Positions 1-10,571 of a stretch of DNA of 64,000 nucleotides are shown one piece after another. Both the position numbers and the translations under genes were made by a program. Position 1 is the stretch's first letter. Each line of letters begins with the position of its first letter. The notes below the pieces were generated by a model that was given only the letters and a program-made list of their open reading frames with translations, had not been told where the DNA came from and ran no database searches. This DNA comes from Haliscomenobacter hydrossis DSM 1100 (GTDB lineage Bacteria > Bacteroidota > Bacteroidia > Chitinophagales > Saprospiraceae): contig NC_015510.1 of NCBI RefSeq assembly GCF_000212735.1, positions 7,317,001 to 7,381,000 on the forward strand, read 5' to 3'.

Positions 1-2018
1 GCTTCAGTTATGCCCGCAACAAGAACGTCTTGCCACCAGGGGGAGGCCAGGGCTATCTAACCGCTTTGATGCGTTTCCCCAGGGATAAAGATGCCCGCCA
101 ATATGAGAACCCGGATGGCACCCGGATTCTTACTTTACCAGCCGCTACACCTGGAACAGACAATGACAACCCTTTCTTCAACGTCAATAACAGTGCCCGC
201 GAAGAACAAACCGACCGTACCAATGCGAACATTTCACTAAAAGCAGATCTGACGCCCTGGTTGAGCCTGACCGGTCGTTTTGGCGCGGATATTTACGCTA
301 CCAACGCCAACCGTTTTTTCCATCCTTTTTCCAATATTGGATTTCCTCGTGGTGGATGGCTTGAAAACTATACAGATTTGGGACGCTTGCTCAACAGCAA
401 CTTTTTCGCGAATGTGCGTAAGAGTTTTGGAAAGCTGAGTACCAGTTTTCAAATAGGTGGATCGCTGGATGACCGTCGGTACGAAACAACCTCCGTTTAT
501 GGTGAAAAGTTGTTTTTGCCCGATTTCAACAGCATCAACAACGTTGAGCCCACCACGATGCGCAACAAGACCATCCTAACTCGTCAGCGCTTGTTGGGTG
601 CATTTGCCCAAGCAAACTTTACCTTTGATGAATGGTTGACTTTGAATGTCACCGCCCGTAATGACTGGTCTTCGACCTTGCCGGTTGAAAACCGTTCCTA
701 TTTCTACCCATCGGTCGGTTTGAGCTGGAACATCATGGACATGCCCTTCCTGAAGAGCAAGCCCAGCGTTGTGGATTTTTTCAAGTTGCGGGCAACTTTT
801 GCGGAAGTGGGTAACCCTGCTCCACCGTATAAAATCCGTGCTCGTTTGGTGCCTCAAACCTCTACTGGCGGTGGATTCCTGTATGATTTCTTCGGAGACA
901 ATCCATTTTTGAAGCCAGAAACGGTACGCAGTTATGAATTTGGCACCGAGCTCGGTTTTTTCAAACGCCGTTTGACCATTGAAGCAAGCTGGTTCTCTAA
1001 AACCTTGATTGATCAAATCATTTTTCAACGCTTGAGCTACGGGACCGGATTTATTTTCGGTTTGCTGAATGGTGGGGAAATGAATACGACGGGTTTTGAA
1101 GTGCAATTGGGTCTGGTACCGATCCGGACTAAAAACTTTGAGTGGGAGCTGAATATGAACCTTACGCATTATGACACCAAGGTACTTTACCTACCTGCTG
1201 ATCAATCTGAATATTACAACTCCGACACCTGGGTTCACAACAACGTACGGGCCAGTGCTTTTGCACCAGCCGATTTACTTGCAGCGCGTTTCAACCAGGC
1301 AGCCAACCGTTTTGACCCAACCGTTAATGGTCGTGGTGCAGGATCGGCCACGGCAATTGGAGGGTTTAGCTACTTGCGCAACAGCAAGGGCCAGGTATTG
1401 ATCAACCCTACTACAGGTTTCCCGATTATGAACTCGAACTTTTTGCCAATTGGTGACCGCAATCCTGACTTCACCATGGGTATTGTAAACAGTTTTAGCT
1501 TTAAGAATTTCAATTTATCCTTTCTTCTCGACATCCGCAAAGGTGGTGATATCTACAATGGAAACGAACACTATCTTGTGCGCAATGGATTAAGTGTCAA
1601 CACCCTTGATCGAGACGTGCCCATCGTTTTCCCCGGTGTATTGCGCGACGGCAAAGAGGAAAGTGAAGCGCCAACCGTAAACAGCAAGGAAATCATTCCT
1701 AGTGCCAATGAATTGTATTATACTACTGCACTTGCACCAGAAGAGTTTGTGGAAAAAGACATCAACTGGCTGCGTTTACGCGATGTGACTTTGCGTTTTA
1801 ATTTCCCTGCTAAAATGCTCGGAAATCGCCGTGCTGTCAAGGAATTGAGCGTTTTTGTCAACGGTACTGACTTGTTTTTGATCACCAATTACACCGGAGC
1901 CGACCCCTACATCAGTGTGACCAGTCCGGCAACAGGTGGTGCAGGCGGCTTTGGCTTGGATTTTGGCAAAACATCATTGCCTCGTCAGGTTTCAGCTGGT
2001 GTGACCGTTACATTCTAA
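1..2018 (+). CDS. SusC/RagA-type TonB-linked outer membrane transporter, C-terminal part (5' truncated by window)
   Basis: The frame is open from base 3 to the stop at 2016-2018, giving about 671 residues with the start outside the window. The sequence is rich in alternating aromatic beta-strand segments typical of the 22-strand barrel of SusC/RagA transporters. It ends in a terminal strand (SAGVTVTF) with the C-terminal Phe expected of outer membrane barrels. Immediately downstream (26 bases) lies a SusD-like lipoprotein, the classical partner that caps the barrel on the cell surface. By family knowledge the pair imports oligosaccharides or peptides with TonB energy; the substrate cannot be read from this sequence. 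The plug domain and N-terminal extension are missing because of the window edge, not because of a mutation. Confidence 0.93.
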   Translation, partial: FSYARNKNVLPPGGGQGYLTALMRFPRDKDARQYENPDGTRILTLPAATPGTDNDNPFFNVNNSAREEQTDRTNANISLKADLTPWLSLTGRFGADIYATNANRFFHPFSNIGFPRGGWLENYTDLGRLLNSNFFANVRKSFGKLSTSFQIGGSLDDRRYETTSVYGEKLFLPDFNSINNVEPTTMRNKTILTRQRLLGAFAQANFTFDEWLTLNVTARNDWSSTLPVENRSYFYPSVGLSWNIMDMPFLKSKPSVVDFFKLRATFAEVGNPAPPYKIRARLVPQTSTGGGFLYDFFGDNPFLKPETVRSYEFGTELGFFKRRLTIEASWFSKTLIDQIIFQRLSYGTGFIFGLLNGGEMNTTGFEVQLGLVPIRTKNFEWELNMNLTHYDTKVLYLPADQSEYYNSDTWVHNNVRASAFAPADLLAARFNQAANRFDPTVNGRGAGSATAIGGFSYLRNSKGQVLINPTTGFPIMNSNFLPIGDRNPDFTMGIVNSFSFKNFNLSFLLDIRKGGDIYNGNEHYLVRNGLSVNTLDRDVPIVFPGVLRDGKEESEAPTVNSKEIIPSANELYYTTALAPEEFVEKDINWLRLRDVTLRFNFPAKMLGNRRAVKELSVFVNGTDLFLITNYTGADPYISVTSPATGGAGGFGLDFGKTSLPRQVSAGVTVTF

Positions 2019-2044
2019 CATTTAACTCAAAATTGAATTCAATC

Positions 2045-3562
2045 ATGAAAAATAAAATCATCGTTGCATTTATTGGGTTGATGAGTCTATTCGTCTTCAA
2101 TGCGTGTGAGGATTATCTGGACGTCAACTTCGACCCAAGCAACCCGCAATCTGCGGAAGGGTTTGCTATTTTGCCCCCTATGCTCGGCCAAATGGCCCGT
2201 GGAGTGTCTTTCGATACCCGTTTTGTAGCTCAGTATACCCAAAACTGGGCCCAGGTGGGTACCAATAACGTTTGGGATCAGCATGGTTATGTGCCTGCGA
2301 ATGATGGTGGTGGTGAAATGTGGCGCAGCCATTATTGGACGCTGGGCAAAAACGTGGACGTCATCATTGAACAGGCTATAGCCAAAGAACAATGGGATTA
2401 TGTGGGTGTGGCCAAAGCAGTCCGGGCCTGGAGCTGGCAAAACCTAACGGATGAACATGGGGAAGTTATCCTCAAACAAGCCTGGGAACCCAACCGCTAT
2501 ATCTTTGATTTCGATAGCCAACAGGACGTGTATGCCGAAGTGGATCGTTTGGCCAACGAGGCATTGGCCGAGCTGAATCGTACCGATGGCAATAGCAGTG
2601 TTGCCAGCCTGGGGCGTGGAGATCTGGTTTACAAGGGCGATCACAGTAAATGGATCAAATTCACTTATTCGGTTTTGGCACACAATGCCCATCGCTTGAC
2701 CAACAAATCGAACTATGATCCAGCCAAAGTGATCGAATACTGCGACAAATCATTGGCCAGCAATGCTGACAATTTCAATGTACCACACGCCGGAACCAAC
2801 TCTTTGGACGGTAACTTCTTCGGCCCTCTCCGCGGAAATTTGAATAATTTCCGCCCAACCGTATTTTTCTTGGGCTTGCTTGATGGAACGGTATTTAATG
2901 GTGTAACGGATCCACGACTCCCCTTGATGCTGACCGCATCAGCCGATGGCGTTTATCGAGGAGTGATCCCGACCAGGGGTGATCCTACTACCAGCAATAC
3001 CGATCCTAAACGCATGCCCAATTTATGGGGAGCCAATCCAGCAACAACAGTATCAACCCTTCCGGGCAAATATTTCTTTGCCAACAATGCTGTCCATCCA
3101 TTGGTGACTTATTCTGAAATACAGTTCATCAAAGCGGAGGCGGCATTTATCAAAGGAGACAAAGCACTGGCTTATGATGCCTTCAAAAAAGGAATCATTG
3201 CCCACATGGATTTGGCGAAAGTTGCTGCCGCAGCACGCGATGCCCACATGGCTAGCGCCGCGGTACCACAAACGGCTGACGAATTGAAATTGAGTGACAT
3301 CATGTTGCAAAAATACATCGCCTGCTGGGTAATTGGTTCGCTGGAAACCTGGGTCGATATGCGTCGCTACAACTACAGCAGTGATGTGTATATTGGCTTT
3401 GAGGCACCGCCGGCGTTGTATATCGACAACGGTGGCAAACTGGCTTATCGCTTCCGTCCACGTTTTAACTCGGAGTACGTATGGAACCGGGAATCATTGA
3501 ACACCATTGGGGGCAATGATCCGGATTATCATACCAAACCGGTGTGGTTCGCGCAGAAATAA
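2045..3562 (+). CDS. SusD/RagB-like outer membrane nutrient-binding lipoprotein (SusD-like_2 type)
   Basis: About 505 residues. I chose the ATG at 2045 because it gives a compact lipoprotein signal (MKNKIIVAFIGLM...FNAC, lipidated Cys near residue 22). An in-frame TTG at 2033 only adds four residues. After the Cys come EDYLDVNFDPSNP and a helical, TPR-like body typical of SusD homologues, with a late segment WVDMRRYNY that is common in the SusD-like_2 subgroup. It follows the SusC-type gene by 26 bases, so the two are surely one transcript. It is expected to sit on the outer leaflet and hand substrate to the SusC barrel. No glycosidase lies beside it, so the cargo (glycan or peptide) is open. 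Confidence 0.93.
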   Translation: MKNKIIVAFIGLMSLFVFNACEDYLDVNFDPSNPQSAEGFAILPPMLGQMARGVSFDTRFVAQYTQNWAQVGTNNVWDQHGYVPANDGGGEMWRSHYWTLGKNVDVIIEQAIAKEQWDYVGVAKAVRAWSWQNLTDEHGEVILKQAWEPNRYIFDFDSQQDVYAEVDRLANEALAELNRTDGNSSVASLGRGDLVYKGDHSKWIKFTYSVLAHNAHRLTNKSNYDPAKVIEYCDKSLASNADNFNVPHAGTNSLDGNFFGPLRGNLNNFRPTVFFLGLLDGTVFNGVTDPRLPLMLTASADGVYRGVIPTRGDPTTSNTDPKRMPNLWGANPATTVSTLPGKYFFANNAVHPLVTYSEIQFIKAEAAFIKGDKALAYDAFKKGIIAHMDLAKVAAAARDAHMASAAVPQTADELKLSDIMLQKYIACWVIGSLETWVDMRRYNYSSDVYIGFEAPPALYIDNGGKLAYRFRPRFNSEYVWNRESLNTIGGNDPDYHTKPVWFAQK

Positions 3563-3566
3563 TCGT

Positions 3567-3630
3567 ACGGGCGCCCCTCGGTGGGCGCCCTCAACAATCC
3601 CAAGGGGGCAACCACAAAGGGTTGCCCCTA
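3567..3630. terminator. Two tandem hairpins between convergent genes (bidirectional terminator, REP-like)
   Basis: Two stems lie in the 73-base gap between the SusD-like gene and the convergent giant gene. The first has self-complementary arms GGGCGCCC (3569-3576 and 3583-3590). The second pairs GGGGCAACC (3605-3613) with GGTTGCCCC (3620-3628). Neither has a long T tract. Their position suggests transcription or RNA-end control for both genes, and the second resembles dispersed GC-rich palindromes seen in many genomes of this phylum (from memory, unchecked). Confidence 0.6.
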
Positions 3631-3635
3631 CTTCT

Positions 3636-6600
3636 TCACTTCTTCACCATCTTCCGCGTTGCCGAATACTTCGCACTCCTGAACGAATAATACAATACCC
3701 CACTCGGCAAATCGTAATTGTCCAAATCCAACTGGTTCAAGCCCTGCCCAAAGTTTCCTTTGATTTCCTGAATCAGGCGCCCTGCCGCATCGTAAATCAA
3801 GAGTCTTCCTTCACTGGCTTCAGGCAGATAAAACTGGATGGCCGTCGTTTCATGGAATGGATTGGGTATGTTTTGGTAGAGCTCAAATGCGGGCGTTTGT
3901 ACATCTTTTTCGTTAAAACGCAGTTGAATGGGCTGGCGTTTTTCGTCAAAACCGTAAGCTTCAATGGCCATGCGGCGCTGGCTGAGCCGCAAAACCTGGC
4001 TGAGCTTGCCTGCACTACGCGCCCGGAATACCAGTGTAAACAGTAAGGCATCCGGGTTCAATTGGGCATGATCGGTGTACCAATTGGTCGTGATGAGCCC
4101 TTCTTCCCGAAATACCCCGAAGTTTTCGGCTTTGGCCAAACCATACTGAATATCCATCAATTCCACGGCTTTGTTTTCGTAACTCAAGCCAAATTGGTAG
4201 CCCTGGATTGTTGCCAGGCCTTTGACCCGGAAGGCCACTGCATAGTCTTGTCCTGCCTGCAATTGTTGGTCTTCCAACTCCAGCCACAGAGGATCACTGC
4301 CAGTTCGTATCTCTGGTTCTTGCAGACTCAAATTAGCCGAACCATTGACATCCCCAATTTTTACCGCAATGAAGTTGGAACTGAGTTTTTGCCCGACCAG
4401 GTCATTGATGCTGAAACTTTCGGGGAAGGTTTGCAACCAGGGATTGCTGGGGTCAGGAAAGCGGTAGTTGGCATCTATAAAACGCCAGCTGCTGCTGTTT
4501 TTAAAGGCCGGATCGAGATTCAAAATTACTTTTTGAATCGAGATCATGTCCAAAGTAGTAATTGCTTTAGAAGCATTGACATCGGCGGCAATCAACTTAT
4601 AGGGTGAGGTCAGGGGCGTCATGTTCAAAATGTGCTTGCGGATCAAGATCAAATCGAAGGTGGTAACCCCGTTGGCATGGTCGCTATTCAGGCGGGGTGT
4701 AAGGGTATAATCCTTTCCTTCCACCAGATTATTGAATGAAAAATTGCCTGTTGCACTCGTCTTGGTCGTATTGGAAGCCTGTCCGCTCAAGGTGATTTCT
4801 ACATTGGGCAAACCCTGGTTCATTTCGGTTTTTACCAATCCCCCCATGGCACCTTGCGGAATGGGCACGCAGATGTCTCCGTTGTTTTGCACATTGATAA
4901 AATTGAGGCAAAAATCGAAGTTCGGCCCACCCAAACGACCGTCTGGTTGCACCGCCAGCGGGTTGTTGGCGCTGTCCCAGGCAAACACCTCCACAAACAC
5001 GGTGCCTTCATCGGTACAGGTCAGGATCAAACTGTCCTGATTGATGTTGGGCACAAAACCTTCCCGGTTGATGGAATACCGAACCGGCCCGGAGCAATCC
5101 TGGCTAGGGCTGGCAATGAAATCCGGGGCTTTCACGATGGCATAAGCCAGATCCTCTTTACCGTCTCCATTGATGTCGCGTGCAGGATTGAGCGATTGAA
5201 GTGTAACCGTAATGCCACTTCTACAAATAGGGGCTGGTGCTTTGCAATCTACAACCCGGAAAGGCAGTACGCGTATTCCGGCATTGCCACAGGCATCGCG
5301 TACTTCCACTACAAAGGAATGATTGCCCAGAGGATAAGTCCCTTTGATCCGATAACTGGGATAAGTCCCTTGGATTTCTGATGCCGCCAATTGGCGGTCG
5401 ATGCTGCCATCGTTGTTTTGGTCAAACCTGGCGCTTACTTGCAAACTCCCTGGCGTGCAGTTTTCACTTACGGTAAAGAGCACATCGATGGCTCCATCAC
5501 AGGTATTGCTGTTGTTGCTGCAAAAAGGGGCAGGTTGTGTGTAGGTGATTACTGGTTTGACGGTATCAATGACCGTAATGTGCTGGGTGTATTGCCAAAA
5601 TCCCCGCGATTTCAACGCTGGATTGATGTTGCTGCTGCTCCAATGTCCCAGTGGGTTGCCCAGGCCATCACAAGAACGGCCCCGTTCATTGTTGCGCGGG
5701 AATACGTTGGTTTCCCGATTGTCCTCGTCCAGATAGGTCACACCATTGGGCCGCACCATCAACCACAGGTTTTCGTCGCCCGGAGCCTGGTCGCAGTCCA
5801 CATCTCGACTTAGGACAATGGGCTCAGAGATGTCGTCGTATTCACAAAGATTCATGATTTGGTAAGTGCGAAAAATCTGGTAACAACCTCCCCCGGGTAT
5901 GGTAAATTGCTTGTCTTCTACATTGATCGCCAAGACATCACAAGCAATTTCGTTCAAAAGGAGCGTATCCTTGGGGGGAACACCACAGTAGCTCACCACA
6001 TCTTTGGGGAACTTGATTTCGTAATTGTGCACAGGATTAACGGTAATCACCTGTTCACAAATGCCCGCAGACAGGTTGCCCGCCGCATCCACGGCCCGGA
6101 ATCTCCGGGTTACACTGCCAATTTTACAGTTGTCAAGGTTTACAATGGGTGACAATTCTTCCCAGGTCACTTCGCAATTGTCTTCTACGGTGGGTAGTCC
6201 AAAGTTGCGTTGCAAAACGGCCAGTTCAGTGATGTCCAATCCGGCGGGAATGTCCGTACACTTGATGGTCCGATCTGCTGGAGGGGTACATACCGGTGCC
6301 AGTTTATCATCCACCTGTAAGCGGGTAATACAAGAATTGGTGTTGCCAAAGCGATCGGAACCACGCAGTTCCACCGTGGCCAATTTACCGACATCACAAC
6401 AGCCCAGATCAACAAAATTGCCCCAGGCACTGTACTCCGCCAAACCGCTGGGATTACACTCCGCAGGGATCAAACGCCGCACTTCCAATTTGAGGTTGGT
6501 ATTGTCACAATTGTCGCGGCTACTTTTGTTCACGTCGGCAGTGGTGATTCTTGCCGCACCACCTCCACCCAGGGAAACCACAAAATCACTGTTGCAAATC

Positions 6601-9600
6601 ATGGTGGGCGCAACGCGATCCAACACTTTAAAAGCAACCGTATCAATGGTTTCCTGATTGCAGATGTCTCTTACTTTGAAAATAAAATAGTGGGTGCCCA
6701 ACGGTACATTTTGCACTTGACCATTGACAATGGGCAGATCCAGCTTGACCCAAATAATCCGACCTGTAGGGAAGCCGGCAATGGTTTCCGGCTGCCAGGA
6801 ATAGATTTCTGTGGTCACGGTTGTACTGGAACAATCTTTGATTTTGGGTACGGGTAGCGCAAAAGTGGCCAGGCAGTTGAACGGCGCTACCCCATAACGC
6901 AGGGTATCATCGATGATCCCGTTGCGATCGAGATCCAATTCCGGATGACCAACAATCGGAGCATCAAAATCGCCAACTTCAACGTACTGGCGTTTTTCCA
7001 GGACACGGCTGGCATCGCACCAATCTTTAATTTTCCATTCCCGGATCAAGGCATATCGACTTCCACATACACTTACTCTTTGGTCGCTGTACGCCGCCGA
7101 GTAATTGCAGGTATTGGCGGCGTTGTCCAGGTAGACTTTTTTCCCAAATCCATTGATGAACCAGGGTTGGCCGGATACACTTGCGTCGAGATTACCTTTG
7201 CTGTCGATTGGCAGTGCAGCTTGTTCGCAGTTTGTTTTTACCAAAGTGTCTTTGGGAAAAAAGATGGTCGCAGGCCTGCGGAAGAAAAATTGCTGCACAC
7301 AGGTGGAAGCATTGCCAAATTTATCCTTGGCTGTGAATGTCCGGATAATGCCCCTGACTATACCACTGGGATGACAATTGACGTAATTGAAAATCACATC
7401 GTTGAAGGTGATGGTTGTGCCTGTGCAGTTGTCTTCCACAACTGGTCGACCAGTAAAATTGCGGAAAGTAGGATCAATGGTTTTTGGATTGTTAAAAATG
7501 GAATCAAAATCGGTACAAACCAGGCCAGTGGTCATATCTGCTGGACAAGAAATGATCTGTGGCCCCGAAATGTCGCGCAGTACAATGTTGACATTACAGG
7601 AAATGATACCAGGATTGGGGCGAAAACGAATAAAACCCGATAAGGTTTTGCCGGCAAAAGACGCGGGAACCGGATTGGGTACCAAAGTACCATTGAAGTT
7701 CAGAATCACTTCAAAATCATCGTAACAGGCAAATTTGTTGACCATCAACATATCGGGAGTGATCAAAATTTCACAAGCGGAGTTGACATTGATGCTCAGG
7801 TCGGAGAAGCAGGAAAATATGGGTTGTGTATTGAGTACAACGACTTGTTTGGTCAGTGTGGTCGTACAGCCCACGTCTTTGGGGGCTAACTTACCCGCAG
7901 GATTTCCTGCATCAAAAGTGTAACTTACCTGGTGTGTACCTTTACCCAGGTTTTTGGGATTAAATACCGTTGCTGCCTGTCCATTGATGGTAAAACTACC
8001 ACTACCCTGCACGCCTGAACCGCCATCGCCCGACAAAGTAATGGGAGGAGTGAATAAACAAATGGCGTTATCCAGGTCGTAAATGGCTGGTTTGGGGTAT
8101 TTGCACAAGTTTGAAATGCTCAACGTATTGGGAAACAAGGGGCTTTCTGCCTCCAGCGTATATCCCTGTCCATCCAGGTGAACGCCCCGCAATACATAGA
8201 TGCTGGAATCGGGTTTGAATCGTACTTCTCTAAAGAGTGTACCCGCAGCATACGGATTGAGATTTACCGTGTCGCGCAGGGTGGTGCTTTTTACCCGCCA
8301 AATTTGGTTGGGCAAAGCTGGACCAATCACAATTTCTTCATCAAAAGCACCATTGCCCCGGCAAGAACAAGGATCGCCAATGCTGGGGCCTTTGGTGTTC
8401 GCAATCGCAGGTGTTCCACAAGCAGCCCCGGCCACGATGCCTACGACTACAGTTGTCTGGGCACTGTTACCCGAAGCATCCAGCAGGGTAACGGTGATCC
8501 GATGAAAACCTACATCTTCACAGTTGAAATCTACGCGACTGAGGCTATACGTAACGATGGAACAATTGTCATAGCTGCCTGCGTCAACTGCAGAGGAATC
8601 GATGCGCAAAGTGCCGTTTTCGCCAAGTGGGAGCAGCACTGTATCCACACAAACGGGTACTGGTGGCAAAACATCTTTAACCGTCACATTCACGCTACAG
8701 GTTTGTTTGTGACCACTGAAATCTTCAATCGTCCATACAACTGTTGTAAGCCCAATCGGGAAAGTCGCCCCGCGTAACGTGGTATCATTTGGCGCAGCGG
8801 CATAATTGTGGTAAACCCGCTGAATGCCACAATTGTCCCTGCGGTTGCTGGGGTTGAGGCGGCGATTCGTTACCGTGTACCCACAATCACGATCTCCATC
8901 ATCATTGGAATTGACCATTAAATCAGCGGGACATTGAAAAGTAGGGGATAGGGTGTCCAGCACAATTACCGCCGCCAGGCATGAGGCTGCATTTTTTTCT
9001 TCATCAAATACGGTGAAGGTTACCAGGTTTTCACCAATGTTTTCACAAGTAAAATTTGTTTTGTCCAGCGCCAAACTATCCACAATACAATTGTCTGAAC
9101 TACCATTGTCAATTTGTGCTGGGCTGATGCTGACTTTACCGTTTGCATCGAGGTACACGGTGATGTTTTGGCAGCGGGCATCAGGTTTTACCTGATCCAC
9201 CACGGTAATTAGGGTAGCACAACTATCAGTGTTTCCGGCTGCATCAGTAGCATAAAGGGTGACCATCGCCTGACCTCGATCGGCACAAAAAAACCGATCC
9301 CGGCTTAATCGGTAAGTCAAAGGACCACAATTGTCGGTACTGCCTGCGTTGATTAAAATGGGCAATAAAACGCCCTGGCCATCGGCACCCAGGAAAATGG
9401 TGGTCGTTCTGCACAATACCGTAGGTTTGATGGTGTCGCGCACGGTAACAATCGCGCTACAGGTTTGTTGATTGCCACTGCGATCAGTGACCGTCATCAG
9501 CAAGGATTTTTCACCCAAATCGGCACAGGTGAACTCGGTTTGTGACAACTCCCAGGATACAATGGTGCCACAGTTGTCGATACTTTCGTTGTCCACCTGC

Positions 9601-10571
9601 GCAGGGAGTATGCTGGCGCCTCCTTCTTCGTCCAGAAAAACACTGATGTTTTTACACATGGCGGTAGGGCGAAGGGTGTCCAGTACCGTCACCGTGGCGG
9701 TACACAGGCTGAGGTTATCACTAGAATCCCGCACCGTCAGAATAACGAAGTTGTCACCAATATTGGCACAAGTAAAACGATTGGGACTTACTTCCAGGCT
9801 TTTGAGTGCGCCACAATTGTCACTACTCCCAAAATTGAGGGAATCTGCACTCAATATAGCAACCCCATTGGCATTCAAATACACCTTTACATTGCGGCAG
9901 ATCGCAGTAGGTCGAATGGTATCTATTACCGTGACTTCAAAATTACAAGTCCGAGTATTGCCAGAACTGTCTCTCACTTCCAAACTGACAGAATTGACGC
10001 CAATATCGGCACAAGAAAACCGATCCTTGCTGAGCAGACGACGCTGACTGAGCAAACAGTTATCGGTACTTTGGTCTACTTGTGCGGGGTCGAGTACAGC
10101 TTGGCCATTGGCGTCGAGATAAAGGGTGATGTTGCCGCAGCGTGCATCGGGGGGCGTAGAATCCTGGAGCGACAGCACCAAAGAATCACTTAGTGCAAAA
10201 CAACCGGTACTGGAAAGTCGAACCCTGCTCACTGTACTGTCAAGGCTCGGTGGATATTGTGCATTGTTGTTTTGGTCAAAATTGTAAACATATACGAAAT
10301 ACTTTCCAGGAATTCTCGGGCCGATTTTTCCAGAAGAACTGGCTTTGGCTAGAAAAACGCGATTGGTATCGGTAAGCCAATATTCGGTGACATACCCAGG
10401 ACCCGCAAATGCCCCCGTTGCACTGATTTGCACAGAATCATAAGGACAAGTGAGCAAGGTTGGAGATGAAAAATTACCGACTGACGCGAAACAACTCTGC
10501 GCTGCTAGTTCAGCTGATCCAAAAAGTATATAAATCGCCCATATGGCTATGGTACGTATAGTTCCTCTCAT
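3636..10571 (-). CDS. Giant secreted HYR-like repeat protein with dockerin-like, cohesin-like and T9SS type A sorting domains
   Basis: 2311 residues with a signal peptide (MRGTIRTIAIWAIYILFGSAELAAQ). Residues about 135-715 hold seven repeats of about 80 residues in the pattern D-T-x-x-P-x-x-x-C ... DNC ... F-x-C-x-x-x-G ... D-x-x-G-N-x-x-x-C, related to HYR/Ig-like modules; paired Cys suggest disulfides in each. The middle has further Cys-rich Ig-like segments. Near residue 1860 there is a carboxypeptidase-regulatory-like fold, then a dockerin-like pair (TTFDLILIRKHIL and ADVNASKAITTLDMISIQK), then a cohesin-like beta domain. The C-terminus (YQNIPNPF ... LLIYDAAGRLI ... MVKK) is a T9SS type A sorting domain. 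It is expected to be exported and anchored on the surface or released. It stands alone on its strand. Role (adhesin or matrix protein) is inference. Confidence 0.88.
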   Translation of the reverse strand: MRGTIRTIAIWAIYILFGSAELAAQSCFASVGNFSSPTLLTCPYDSVQISATGAFAGPGYVTEYWLTDTNRVFLAKASSSGKIGPRIPGKYFVYVYNFDQNNNAQYPPSLDSTVSRVRLSSTGCFALSDSLVLSLQDSTPPDARCGNITLYLDANGQAVLDPAQVDQSTDNCLLSQRRLLSKDRFSCADIGVNSVSLEVRDSSGNTRTCNFEVTVIDTIRPTAICRNVKVYLNANGVAILSADSLNFGSSDNCGALKSLEVSPNRFTCANIGDNFVILTVRDSSDNLSLCTATVTVLDTLRPTAMCKNISVFLDEEGGASILPAQVDNESIDNCGTIVSWELSQTEFTCADLGEKSLLMTVTDRSGNQQTCSAIVTVRDTIKPTVLCRTTTIFLGADGQGVLLPILINAGSTDNCGPLTYRLSRDRFFCADRGQAMVTLYATDAAGNTDSCATLITVVDQVKPDARCQNITVYLDANGKVSISPAQIDNGSSDNCIVDSLALDKTNFTCENIGENLVTFTVFDEEKNAASCLAAVIVLDTLSPTFQCPADLMVNSNDDGDRDCGYTVTNRRLNPSNRRDNCGIQRVYHNYAAAPNDTTLRGATFPIGLTTVVWTIEDFSGHKQTCSVNVTVKDVLPPVPVCVDTVLLPLGENGTLRIDSSAVDAGSYDNCSIVTYSLSRVDFNCEDVGFHRITVTLLDASGNSAQTTVVVGIVAGAACGTPAIANTKGPSIGDPCSCRGNGAFDEEIVIGPALPNQIWRVKSTTLRDTVNLNPYAAGTLFREVRFKPDSSIYVLRGVHLDGQGYTLEAESPLFPNTLSISNLCKYPKPAIYDLDNAICLFTPPITLSGDGGSGVQGSGSFTINGQAATVFNPKNLGKGTHQVSYTFDAGNPAGKLAPKDVGCTTTLTKQVVVLNTQPIFSCFSDLSINVNSACEILITPDMLMVNKFACYDDFEVILNFNGTLVPNPVPASFAGKTLSGFIRFRPNPGIISCNVNIVLRDISGPQIISCPADMTTGLVCTDFDSIFNNPKTIDPTFRNFTGRPVVEDNCTGTTITFNDVIFNYVNCHPSGIVRGIIRTFTAKDKFGNASTCVQQFFFRRPATIFFPKDTLVKTNCEQAALPIDSKGNLDASVSGQPWFINGFGKKVYLDNAANTCNYSAAYSDQRVSVCGSRYALIREWKIKDWCDASRVLEKRQYVEVGDFDAPIVGHPELDLDRNGIIDDTLRYGVAPFNCLATFALPVPKIKDCSSTTVTTEIYSWQPETIAGFPTGRIIWVKLDLPIVNGQVQNVPLGTHYFIFKVRDICNQETIDTVAFKVLDRVAPTMICNSDFVVSLGGGGAARITTADVNKSSRDNCDNTNLKLEVRRLIPAECNPSGLAEYSAWGNFVDLGCCDVGKLATVELRGSDRFGNTNSCITRLQVDDKLAPVCTPPADRTIKCTDIPAGLDITELAVLQRNFGLPTVEDNCEVTWEELSPIVNLDNCKIGSVTRRFRAVDAAGNLSAGICEQVITVNPVHNYEIKFPKDVVSYCGVPPKDTLLLNEIACDVLAINVEDKQFTIPGGGCYQIFRTYQIMNLCEYDDISEPIVLSRDVDCDQAPGDENLWLMVRPNGVTYLDEDNRETNVFPRNNERGRSCDGLGNPLGHWSSSNINPALKSRGFWQYTQHITVIDTVKPVITYTQPAPFCSNNSNTCDGAIDVLFTVSENCTPGSLQVSARFDQNNDGSIDRQLAASEIQGTYPSYRIKGTYPLGNHSFVVEVRDACGNAGIRVLPFRVVDCKAPAPICRSGITVTLQSLNPARDINGDGKEDLAYAIVKAPDFIASPSQDCSGPVRYSINREGFVPNINQDSLILTCTDEGTVFVEVFAWDSANNPLAVQPDGRLGGPNFDFCLNFINVQNNGDICVPIPQGAMGGLVKTEMNQGLPNVEITLSGQASNTTKTSATGNFSFNNLVEGKDYTLTPRLNSDHANGVTTFDLILIRKHILNMTPLTSPYKLIAADVNASKAITTLDMISIQKVILNLDPAFKNSSSWRFIDANYRFPDPSNPWLQTFPESFSINDLVGQKLSSNFIAVKIGDVNGSANLSLQEPEIRTGSDPLWLELEDQQLQAGQDYAVAFRVKGLATIQGYQFGLSYENKAVELMDIQYGLAKAENFGVFREEGLITTNWYTDHAQLNPDALLFTLVFRARSAGKLSQVLRLSQRRMAIEAYGFDEKRQPIQLRFNEKDVQTPAFELYQNIPNPFHETTAIQFYLPEASEGRLLIYDAAGRLIQEIKGNFGQGLNQLDLDNYDLPSGVLYYSFRSAKYSATRKMVKK

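Noticed and set aside
4062-5381. Long open frames on the plus strand inside the giant HYR-like gene.
   Set aside because: They lie opposite a gene with clear repeats and a T9SS tail; composition is that of an antisense shadow, with no domain visible.
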